Origin: Richelia sp. CSU_2_1
Lineage (GTDB): Bacteria; Cyanobacteriota; Cyanobacteriia; Cyanobacteriales; Microcoleaceae
NCBI GenBank assembly: GCA_012034575.1
Contig: JAAUPF010000042.1
Location: 1 to 42,472 of the forward strand
Reading direction: 5' to 3'
Length of the DNA stretch: 42,472 nt
Shown here piece after piece: positions 25,281 through 32,395 of this stretch. Position 1 is the stretch's first letter. The number at the start of each line of letters is the position of its first letter. The notes beneath the pieces were generated by a model. It did no database searches. It was not told the origin of the DNA and worked only from the letters and a program-made list of their open reading frames with translations. Made by a program: the position numbers and the translations under genes.

Positions 25281-25870
25281 GAGTTAATTGTTCTTTCTTA
25301 TCTATTTCTACAGTTCGATTATCCGGCATATTTGTTCGTTTGCTGCGGCTCTAACTGAGGTTATACAGACTCTTCATCAAATCTTTACACAGGCTTCACA
25401 GAGGCTCTATACCTGCAAGGCTGGGACGATCGACCCATCGAACACAAACACCAAAAATTTTGGGTTTTTGCTGGGAAGCCTTGCGGTGAGGGCATCACTG
25501 GCTGATTATAAAAACTTATTGCTACTTGTCTTTTTGTCAATCTTTTCTTTTATTGTCAGGTTGCGGGCCCAAAATAGCTAGCACTTACGCGCAAATACTG
25601 TCGATCGCACGCAAGTTTCCCCTTCGATAAATTTGCTGTAATTTTTTTTACCCGATTTTATCCGGAACCTCAACCCATTTTACAAAATTTGCTGTTCAAA
25701 TGGCGGTATCGGGAAATAGGTTTCGATCGTTCGATAAGCAGTGAACGATCGATGGTATTTAAGCGGGATTTCGACTCGGCTATCGATTGGGAACACTGAT
25801 TTTTTTGGGATGGCGTGCGGCAATAGACACAACTGAATTGCTCCCCATCACTCGGTAAAAATGCGCTCAT
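25281..25870. other. Intergenic region, no gene seen
   Basis: This is about 590 bp between two minus-strand genes. The right part lies downstream of the molybdopterin protein gene and the left part contains the PEP-CTERM promoter region. Short open frames on both strands lack domains, ribosome sites and protein-like composition, and I reject them. No hairpin or repeat stands out. Confidence 0.5.
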
Positions 25871-26470
25871 TTAAAACGAGCCACTATAGCGTTCCTCGGC
25901 CCAAGGTTCGCCGCGTTCGTGGTAGCCGTTGCGTTCCCAAAAGCCCAGTTTTTGAGCTGCTGTAAACTCCAAACCGTTAATCCATTTGGCACTTTTCCAA
26001 GCGTACAAGTGCGGCACTACCAGGCGCATCGGGCCGCCGTGGTCTGGGGACAGCGGTTCCCCGAAGACGGTGTGGGCGAAAAAGTTTTCTTCGCGCAGGA
26101 AGTCGGCGATCGAAATGTTGGTGGTGTAGCCACCGTAGCAGTGTTCGAGGATGTGCAAGGCTTTGGAATCGACTTCGACACGATCCATAAAGTCTGTGAC
26201 TTTGACTCCCGTCCACTGCACGTCGAGTTTTGACCAGCGAGTCACGCAGTGAAAGTCGGCGGTGAAGTCGGTTTGGGGCATCGCCTGAAAGTCCGACCAG
26301 GTAAAGGTTTTTTCTGTTGCGAGCCCCCACACTTTCAATTGCCACCCTTCAATGCTGACTGTGGGTGTATCGCCGTAAGTCAGTACGGGGAAGCCGTTGG
26401 CGAGGTACTGACCGGGAGGGACGCGATCGCTATTCTCGGATTCTGGCTTGCGAAAAAATTTGCCCAGCAT
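25871..26470 (-). CDS. Sulfite-oxidase-type molybdopterin-dependent oxidoreductase
   Basis: The 199-residue protein matches the compact oxidoreductase molybdopterin-binding fold (MsrP/YedY-like and sulfite oxidase core). C75 in DFHCVTRWSKLDVQWTGV is the expected molybdenum ligand. GGYTTNISIADFL, HGGPMRLVVPHLYAWKSAKW and FWERNGYHERGEPWAEERY follow in the usual order. No signal peptide is seen, so unlike MsrP it seems cytosolic; the substrate is unknown. ATG 26470 is preferred; an upstream TTG at 26500 would add 10 residues. No heme-binding partner gene is adjacent. Confidence 0.88.
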   Translation of the reverse strand: MLGKFFRKPESENSDRVPPGQYLANGFPVLTYGDTPTVSIEGWQLKVWGLATEKTFTWSDFQAMPQTDFTADFHCVTRWSKLDVQWTGVKVTDFMDRVEVDSKALHILEHCYGGYTTNISIADFLREENFFAHTVFGEPLSPDHGGPMRLVVPHLYAWKSAKWINGLEFTAAQKLGFWERNGYHERGEPWAEERYSGSF

Positions 26471-26698
26471 TGATTGACGTTCTACAAAGACTGATTTCAA
26501 CGCTCAGTATACCTTGCAGGGGCGTTCGTGCTGCGTTTTGTCGATCGAAAATTTTTGCTTCTGGATTCCGGTTTTTTCTTCTGTTTTTCATTCTGCCGGC
26601 AGATGCGATCGAAAATAGAAAAAGACCGTGCCAGAATACTGAATTACCTAATCTTTAAGAATATCGTATTTTATCTTGCTTTTCCAAAATTTTTATGT

Positions 26699-26724
26699 AT
26701 TGTTACAATATGCAGAGTAACAAT
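26699..26724. promoter_or_regulatory. Perfect 8-bp inverted repeat, candidate operator
   Basis: ATTGTTAC (26699-26706) and GTAACAAT (26717-26724) are separated by 10 bp. The centre lies about 48 bp before the ATG of the small membrane protein gene. The size and symmetry fit a dimeric regulator site; the regulator is not identified. It is not a clear NtcA consensus. Confidence 0.4.
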
Positions 26725-26758
26725 AGTTTAGTTAATTTTTTTAAATGGGGTAAAAACC

Positions 26759-26992
26759 ATGATATTAAGCTGCTTGATTCCCTTGGTGTTGTGTCTGATT
26801 GCTGCAGTAATCAGTGCAGGAACTGACAGAAGAACGCTAGATGGAATTCCCGGTCCTGTGGCGGCGATCGTGGGGGTTGGTTGTTTGATTTGGTTTGTGG
26901 CGGCTTGTCCTTGGCCGATCGAACTCGGCTTGGTACTCGGGGTGTTGGTTTTGGGCAAACAAGTCCTGCAAGATATCTTGAACTTGGGTTGA
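26759..26992 (+). CDS. Small two-helix membrane protein, unknown function
   Basis: The 77-residue protein has two or three hydrophobic stretches (LSCLIPLVLCLIAAVISAG, VAAIVGVGCLIWFVAACPW, LGLVLGVLVLG) joined by a short polar loop TDRRTLDGIPG. No family is recognised. The ATG at 26759 follows GGGG at about 10-nt spacing. A symmetric candidate operator precedes it. Amino acid composition and a clean start support a real gene, but it is short. Confidence 0.5.
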   Translation: MILSCLIPLVLCLIAAVISAGTDRRTLDGIPGPVAAIVGVGCLIWFVAACPWPIELGLVLGVLVLGKQVLQDILNLG

Positions 26993-27067
26993 ATTCTTCG
27001 AGTTGGCGCTGCTGGACAGTTACAAAAGCGCGATCGTCGGGTGCCGCTATTTTCCTGTTGAAAATTT

Positions 27068-27143
27068 TCGATATTTGTCTGTCTCGATATTTTTCTCGAT
27101 ATTTGTCTCTCTCGATATTTGTCTCTCTCGATATTTGTCTGCT
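27068..27143. repeat. 16-bp tandem repeats (CGATATTTGTCTCTCT)
   Basis: Five imperfect units of CGATATTTGTCT plus a 4-bp spacer lie between the small membrane protein gene and the terminator that follows ktrA. Confidence 0.8.
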
Positions 27144-27155
27144 TGTGCTTTCAGA

Positions 27156-27181
27156 GGGGTTGCCGCAACTTAAGCAACCCC
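27156..27181 (-). terminator. Hairpin downstream of ktrA
   Basis: GGGGTTGC (27156-27163) pairs with GCAACCCC (27174-27181) and lies 7 bp after the ktrA stop codon. Only a weak T stretch follows on the minus strand, so it is a probable but not classical terminator. Confidence 0.6.
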
Positions 27182-27188
27182 AGTATTG

Positions 27189-27884
27189 TTAAATTGGCAA
27201 GCGATTGATATCTTTATTAGAACCAATTACGACCATCGCCTCGCCCTTTCTCAAGCGTTCGTTTGGCTGTGGATTGATCTCGAACTTGTCAGCGCGACCG
27301 ACAGCTATTAAGTTCAAACCATACCTGCGCCGGAGATCGAGATCGAAGATAGTTTTACCGTCAAACTTTTCCGGAACGAACAACTCAACGATACTGTGAT
27401 CTGGATCGAGGTCAAAGCGTTCTAAGATGCTGGGTTTTGTGAGACTGCGGGCTAGAGAACAGCCCATTTCTCGTTCGGGAAAAACTACACGATCGGCCCC
27501 AACTTTTTTTAAGAGCTTTAAGTGAGTTTCTGAAGAAGCTTTGGCGATCACATTAGTTACCCCACCTTCCTTAAGGTTGAGAGTAGTGGTAATGCTTTCT
27601 GCTAAGTAATTGCCGATCGCGACAATCACCGTATCAAATTCAAATATGCCGGCTTCTGCGAGGGCGCTAGGCTCAGTAGAATCCAACTGTACGACGTGAG
27701 CGGCAATGCGATCGGTCAAAGCTTGAGTTACTTTTTTTTCGTCAGTGTCAACCCCGAGGACTTCGTAACCCAAGCCGTGTAGAGTCGAACACACTGCTTT
27801 GCCGAAGCGTCCCAAACCAATAACTGCAAATTGCTTGTTTTCGCCTTGCAAATTGCTAAAAAAGTTCAGAGATGATAGGTTCAC
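27189..27884 (-). CDS. ktrA: KtrA-type potassium channel regulatory subunit (RCK)
   Basis: The 231-residue protein has an N-terminal Rossmann RCK_N domain with FAVIGLGRFGKAV (about 19-31) and the acidic VLGVDTDEKK that binds the nucleotide ribose. The TrkA_C domain (about 150-231) includes RRRYGLNLIAVGR and GEAMVVIGSNKDINRL. In cyanobacteria KtrA gates the KtrB channel in the Ktr potassium uptake system, which is needed for osmotic adaptation. The GTG start at 27884 has a GGA about 7 nt upstream. It lies downstream of ktrB on the same strand across about 290 bp of repeat-rich spacer. Confidence 0.92.
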   Translation of the reverse strand: MNLSSLNFFSNLQGENKQFAVIGLGRFGKAVCSTLHGLGYEVLGVDTDEKKVTQALTDRIAAHVVQLDSTEPSALAEAGIFEFDTVIVAIGNYLAESITTTLNLKEGGVTNVIAKASSETHLKLLKKVGADRVVFPEREMGCSLARSLTKPSILERFDLDPDHSIVELFVPEKFDGKTIFDLDLRRRYGLNLIAVGRADKFEINPQPNERLRKGEAMVVIGSNKDINRLPI

Positions 27885-28052
27885 TAAATATCCAGCGCCC
27901 AGAGTCTTGCTTTGTAAATTTTAGCAGAGACAGCGCCGCCTCCTTTGGATTTTTTGGTAAGTTGTAAAAGTTGATTTGGGTTGTCACCCATTGTTTAGAT
28001 TATCAGCAACTGAGAAGATTTGCGATCGCCTGTCAGATTAGGGTGACTCAGA

Positions 28053-28173
28053 GAAGAAGGAAGAAGGAAGAAGGAAGAAGGAAGAAGGAAGAAGGAAGAG
28101 GGAGAGAATTACCAACTGTCCCAGGTCAACTGTCCCAGGTCAACTATCAACTGTCAACTATCAACTATCAACT
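28053..28173. repeat. Heptamer arrays between ktrB and ktrA
   Basis: AGAAGGA units (28053-28100) are followed by CAACTGT/CAACTAT units up to the ktrB stop codon. The same two motifs occur in frame inside the PaaK-like gene. Confidence 0.88.
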
Positions 28174-28174
28174 T

Positions 28175-29509
28175 TTACCCAACTAACAAGCTTTCCTCAG
28201 CATACTTAAAAGTTCTGGGTTTGGGGTCGCCAACAGCAGCACTCATCAGCAGCAGCACGCCCACGCGACCTACGTACATTGTAGCAATTAAAATTAGTTT
28301 GCCGATCGCAGAAATCTGGGCTGTAATTCCTGTAGAAAGACCTACCGTGGCAAAAGCTGAAACTGCTTCAAACAAGACTTTAATAAATTCTAGTTCGGGA
28401 TTTGCCAGCTCAATTAAAGTTGCCGATCCGAAGGCGACCAACAGGGAACCAAAGAATACGCTAATGGTTTTCAAAATTAGTGCGGGCGGGATTTGGCGCT
28501 GGTAGCACTGCACCTCTTCTTGACCTTCGAGAACTGCTGCGGTACAGGAAAACAAGATCCGAAAAGTTGTGGTTTTGATGCCACCACCGGTACTGCCGGG
28601 ACTGGCACCGACAAACATCAGGGCGATCGTCACAAATAGCGCAGCTTGGCTCATTTTGCCGATATCAATTGTATTGAAGCCCGCCGTGCGGGGAGTTACG
28701 GATTGAAACCAAGCAGCCATCACTTTTTGAGGTAAATTTAGAACTCCAAAAGTTGCTGGGTTGTCGTATTCTAGCACCAAAAATAGTATCGTTCCTAAAA
28801 TTAAAAGAACGGCAGTTGTGCTGGTAACTACTTTGAAGTTTAAAGAAAAAATCGGGCAAATCGGGCTTTTTCTGAACCGATCGCGCAGCCACAGATACAT
28901 TTCCATAATTACTTGATAGCCGATTCCTCCAAATATTATTAAACTGCTGATAGTGAAGTTAATTATGGGAGAATTTACGTAGCGGATAAAACTGTCTGAG
29001 TACAGGCTGAATCCGGCATTGTTAAACGCATTAATGCTGTGAAATATAGCAGACCACAGACCGTCTCTAAATCCGAACTCGGGGACAAAAACCGACATCA
29101 GTAAAAACACTCCCGTTAATTCAAACAAAACCGTTGTTGCCAGAATTGACTGCACTAGCTGCACTACACCGGCCAGCCCCGATTTGTCGAGAGATTGTTG
29201 GAGGGCAATTTTGTCTTTTAAGCCAAAGCGACGACCCAATAACAGCAGCAAGAAAGTTGTGGCTGTCATGTAGCCCAAGCCTCCTATTTGTACCAGTAAA
29301 ACTAGGCACAGTTGCCCCCAAAAAGAGTAATATTTTCCGACATCTACCACTGACAAGCCGGTAACGCAAACGGCAGAAGTAGAGGTAAATAGAGCTGTTA
29401 TGGGAGTTCCCCAAGTTCCATCACTTGTGGAAAAGGGCATCATCAGTAATAGCGCACCTACGGTAATGACGGCAAGAAAGCCCAAACAAATCGTTCTGGA
29501 AACAGTCAT
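28175..29509 (-). CDS. ktrB: KtrB-type potassium/sodium-coupled transporter (TrkH family)
   Basis: The 444-residue integral membrane protein has four M1-P-M2 modules. The selectivity-filter regions are visible as SAVCVTGLSVVD, NAFNNAGFSLY, PRTAGFNTID and AFATVGLSTG, each with the conserved glycine. The intramembrane gate region GASPGSTGGGIKTTT is typical of KtrB/TrkH. With KtrA it forms the Ktr uptake system in the plasma membrane. The KtrE-like third subunit described in cyanobacteria is not next to it. The ATG at 29509 is preceded by AATCTAAA heptamers and no ribosome site. Confidence 0.94.
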   Translation of the reverse strand: MTVSRTICLGFLAVITVGALLLMMPFSTSDGTWGTPITALFTSTSAVCVTGLSVVDVGKYYSFWGQLCLVLLVQIGGLGYMTATTFLLLLLGRRFGLKDKIALQQSLDKSGLAGVVQLVQSILATTVLFELTGVFLLMSVFVPEFGFRDGLWSAIFHSINAFNNAGFSLYSDSFIRYVNSPIINFTISSLIIFGGIGYQVIMEMYLWLRDRFRKSPICPIFSLNFKVVTSTTAVLLILGTILFLVLEYDNPATFGVLNLPQKVMAAWFQSVTPRTAGFNTIDIGKMSQAALFVTIALMFVGASPGSTGGGIKTTTFRILFSCTAAVLEGQEEVQCYQRQIPPALILKTISVFFGSLLVAFGSATLIELANPELEFIKVLFEAVSAFATVGLSTGITAQISAIGKLILIATMYVGRVGVLLLMSAAVGDPKPRTFKYAEESLLVG

Positions 29510-29513
29510 GGGA

Positions 29514-29640
29514 TTTTAGATTTTAGATTTTAGATTTTTGAGATTTTTTGGATTGAGGGATTGAGGCATTTTAGATTTTAGAATTGAGTTGTTTGAGATT
29601 TTTGAGATTTTTTGGATTGAGGGATTGAGGGATTGAGGGA
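29514..29640. repeat. Heptamer and GGGATTGA arrays before ktrB
   Basis: TAGATTT units abut the ktrB start codon. They are followed by TTTGAGATTTTT and GGGATTGA (8-bp) repeats that stretch to the start region of the divergent methyltransferase gene. Confidence 0.8.
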
Positions 29641-29711
29641 TGTGAGATGTGCGATCGATGACAGCGATCGCCAAAAGCGGTAAAATTCTCTTAATAACTT
29701 GCTATCGTGCG

Positions 29712-30665
29712 ATGACCTCAACACTTTACCAGCAAATTCAGCAATTTTACGACGCTTCCAGCGGTCTGTGGGAACAGGTGTGGGGCGAGCACATGCACCA
29801 CGGTTTCTACGGCCCGGATGGCAATTTGAAAAAAGAGCGCCGCCAGGCTCAGATAGATTTGATAGAAGAAATGCTGGCTTGGGCTGGAGTAACATCACAG
29901 ACTCACTTCTCGGAACCTTACCGCATCCTTGATGTCGGTTGCGGGATCGGTGGCAGCACTCTTTATTTGACTGAAAAGTTCGGTTCTATTTTGGGAAATA
30001 AGTTGTCGGATGAAAGGGTCGATCGCGATTCTACTCGATCGGGCGTACAGTTGAATCAAACGGTCGATCGAATTGCTGCTACCGGGATTACTCTGAGCCC
30101 GGTACAGGCAAACCGAGCGGCAGAACGCGCTAAAATTGCTGGGATGGAAAGCAATGTTAACTTTTTGGTAGCAGATGCTCTGAATATGCCTTTTGCTGAT
30201 GAGTCTTTCGATTTGGTTTGGTCCCTCGAAAGTGGCGAACATATGCCGGATAAAATTAAGTTTTTGCAGGAATGCTATCGCGTGCTCAAGCCGGGGGGAA
30301 CTTTGATTTTCGCGACTTGGTGTCACCGCCCCCTGGGGGAAACAGCAGGAGAATTGACAGATGCAGAGAGAAAAGAGTTGGCAGAAATTTACCGGGTTTA
30401 TGCTTTGCCTTACGTGATTTCTTTGCCGGAATATGTGGAGATTGCCCGCAGTTTGCCTTTCACAAGCGTGCGCGAGGCTGATTGGTCGAAAGCTGTCGCT
30501 CCTTTTTGGGATGTTGTGATCGATTCGGCTTTTAATCCTAGCGCGATTTGGGGTCTGCTGACTAGCGGTTGGACGACGATTCAAGCTGCTCTTTCTCTGG
30601 GATTGATGAGCCGGGGATATGCAAGCGGATTGATTCGTTTTGGGTTGATTTGTGCGGTGAAATAG
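29712..30665 (+). CDS. Gamma-tocopherol methyltransferase
   Basis: The 317-residue protein matches cyanobacterial gamma-tocopherol methyltransferase closely in conserved blocks: FYDASSGLWEQVWGEHMHHG, YRILDVGCGIGGSTLYL, GITLSPVQANRAAERA, VWSLESGEHMPDK and LKPGGTLIFATWCHRP. It would convert gamma- to alpha-tocopherol using SAM. An insert of about 30 residues (from GSILGNKLSDERVDRD to QTVDRIAA, roughly residues 91-121) sits before the second strand and is not in the form I recall from Synechocystis. I prefer ATG 29712, where homology begins; a start at 29658 would add a hydrophobic leader. The next gene in the same direction is homogentisate phytyltransferase. Confidence 0.9.
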   Translation: MTSTLYQQIQQFYDASSGLWEQVWGEHMHHGFYGPDGNLKKERRQAQIDLIEEMLAWAGVTSQTHFSEPYRILDVGCGIGGSTLYLTEKFGSILGNKLSDERVDRDSTRSGVQLNQTVDRIAATGITLSPVQANRAAERAKIAGMESNVNFLVADALNMPFADESFDLVWSLESGEHMPDKIKFLQECYRVLKPGGTLIFATWCHRPLGETAGELTDAERKELAEIYRVYALPYVISLPEYVEIARSLPFTSVREADWSKAVAPFWDVVIDSAFNPSAIWGLLTSGWTTIQAALSLGLMSRGYASGLIRFGLICAVK

Positions 30666-30750
30666 TTGATAGTTGACAGTTGACAGTTGACAGTTGACAG
30701 TTGACAGTTGACAGTTAGGAATTGGTAATTGGTAATTGGTAATTCTTCCA
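30664..30750. repeat. 7-bp tandem array after the tocopherol methyltransferase
   Basis: TTGACAG units begin within the stop codon region and change to GGTAATT units. The spacer up to 30880 holds further imperfect TCTCAAT/AATCTC repeats. Confidence 0.88.
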
Positions 30751-30880
30751 ATGTTCCAATTTCCCAATTCTCAATTTTCAATCTCAAATTTCAAATCTCC
30801 CGATCGAAAATCTCCTATCTCTCAATTTCTCAATCTCAAATCTCCTAATCTCTCAATCGAAAATTGAATCGTCTATCGAT

Positions 30881-30907
30881 CGAACAATCTAAAATCTAAA
30901 ATCTAAA
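30881..30907. repeat. ATCTAAA heptamers abutting the phytyltransferase start
   Basis: Three to four ATCTAAA units run directly into ATGGCA of the next gene. This is the same arrangement and orientation as before the CHASE3 kinase and ktrB starts. Confidence 0.8.
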
Positions 30908-31897
30908 ATGGCAAACGATTATCTTGGCAAATCTTCGATCGATAATAATGCGCTGCTGCGGTGGCTGAGGGCATTTTGGGAGTTTTCTCGACCGCATACT
31001 ATTATCGGTACTAGCTTGAGCGTACTGGCTTTGTACGCGATCGCCCAAAGCATTCGGCTGTTTCCCATTCCTGTTGTTTTGCCCCTGGTTTTTGCTTGGT
31101 TGGCTTGCATCGGCGGCAATATTTATATTGTGGGATTGAATCAGCTAGAAGATGTAGAAATTGATAAAATTAACAAGCCTTATTTGCCCGTCGCTTCGGG
31201 AGATTTTTCTCGCCAAACCGGACAATTAATTGTAGCGGTAAGCGGTATTATAGCATTATTAACCGCTGTTTTGCAAGGGCCATTTTTGCTGGCAACAGTG
31301 GGGGTTAGTCTGGCGATCGGAACTGCTTATTCTCTACCGCCAATTCGCCTGAAAAGGTTTCCTTTTTGGGCGGCGCTGTGCATTTTTACGGTGCGGGGTG
31401 CTATCGTAAATTTAGGACTGTTCCTGCATTTTAATTGGGTTTTGGGTTTGGGTCGATCGAAAAGCCTTTTCTCTGGCTGGAATTTGGAAAATTTGTCTTT
31501 GAGGATTCCGGCAGAAGTTTGGGCGCTGACGATTTTTGTGATAGTATTTACGTTTGCGATCGCCATTTTTAAAGATATCCCCGATATCGACGGCGACAAG
31601 CAATACAATATTACTACGTTTACCATCAAACTGGGCAAACAGGCGGTGTTCGACCTATCTCGCTGGGTGCTGACTGTTTGCTATCTGGGCATGGCTTTGG
31701 CTGGGTTGTTGGTATTGCCAACTGTTAATTTAGGATTGTTGGCGGCTACTCATTTGACAGCTTTGGGTTTAATGTGGTTTTGGAGCGCAAAAGTTAATTT
31801 GGAAGATAAGATAGAGATAGCTGAATTTTATCAGTTTATTTGGAAGTTGTTTTTCTTAGAGTACATAATTTTCCCGGCAGCTTGTTGGTTGGGATAA
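30908..31897 (+). CDS. hpt: Homogentisate phytyltransferase
   Basis: The 329-residue UbiA-family integral membrane prenyltransferase has two Asp-rich motifs, GLNQLEDVEIDKINKPYLPV (about 75-95) and KDIPDIDGDKQYN (about 221-233), which bind the prenyl diphosphate through magnesium. About eight or nine hydrophobic helices follow the N-terminal FWEFSRPHTIIGTSLSV. It should join homogentisate with phytyl diphosphate, the committed step of tocopherol synthesis. The methyltransferase that completes alpha-tocopherol is just upstream in the same direction, 242 bp away, so they may share a functional unit though not a tight operon. The ATG at 30908 has no ribosome site. Confidence 0.94.
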   Translation: MANDYLGKSSIDNNALLRWLRAFWEFSRPHTIIGTSLSVLALYAIAQSIRLFPIPVVLPLVFAWLACIGGNIYIVGLNQLEDVEIDKINKPYLPVASGDFSRQTGQLIVAVSGIIALLTAVLQGPFLLATVGVSLAIGTAYSLPPIRLKRFPFWAALCIFTVRGAIVNLGLFLHFNWVLGLGRSKSLFSGWNLENLSLRIPAEVWALTIFVIVFTFAIAIFKDIPDIDGDKQYNITTFTIKLGKQAVFDLSRWVLTVCYLGMALAGLLVLPTVNLGLLAATHLTALGLMWFWSAKVNLEDKIEIAEFYQFIWKLFFLEYIIFPAACWLG

Positions 31898-32395
31898 AGT
31901 TAGTTGACAGTTGACAGTTGACAGTTGACAGTTGACAGTTGACAGCGATCGCGAGTCTTCGGTCATTAGTTAAATACATTAATTTCTGTAGGGGCGGGTT
32001 CGCAAAAGTCTTTGATACAAGTCTGAAATGTAATAAACCCGTCCCGGCTTAGATACAAAGCGATATCTCGGACAAGATGTAAATCGAAATCTAGCGACTA
32101 CCAAGATGGTAAGGAACTGTTTAACAACGTAAAAACTACGCTCGATTGCTTGTTTTTGCTTGCAGATTATAGCAACTTCCCGCTCGGTATTGATATCAAT
32201 AGTGACATCAATAGTGACATCAATAGTGACATCAATAACCTCATAAATAGAACGACAAATTCTCGCTCCACAAACAGTTTAATTCCGGTATCATGTAACT
32301 GTAAACTGCTATGTAACTATCAACCAGTATGCTGTTAACTGCCAACTGCTACGTAACTGTCAACTGTCAACTGTCAACTTTCAACTGCTATCACT
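31898..32395. other. Repeat-rich spacer before the giant glycosyltransferase gene
   Basis: TTGACAG heptamers (31902-31944) are followed by a partial GTAGGGGCGGG repeat (31989-32001), a 12-bp tandem repeat (32192-32239) and AACTGTAACTG/CAACTGT-type repeats up to 32385. A short open frame across these repeats is rejected. The promoter of the giant gene should lie here. Confidence 0.6.
32192..32239. repeat. 12-bp tandem repeat GACATCAATAGT x4
   Basis: Four adjacent units, GATATCAATAGT, GACATCAATAGT twice and GACATCAATAAC, lie about 160 bp before the giant gene. Confidence 0.85.

Noticed and set aside
25288..25870. Two short open frames in the spacer before the PEP-CTERM gene
   Set aside because: No domain, poor composition and no start signals.
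29895..30767. 290-codon minus-strand frame opposite the tocopherol methyltransferase
   Set aside because: The plus-strand gene has unambiguous family motifs; the reverse frame has no recognisable domain and starts in repeats.
32150..32338. Short frame with DINSDINSDIN repeats
   Set aside because: Product of a 12-bp tandem DNA repeat; no start signal and no continuation.
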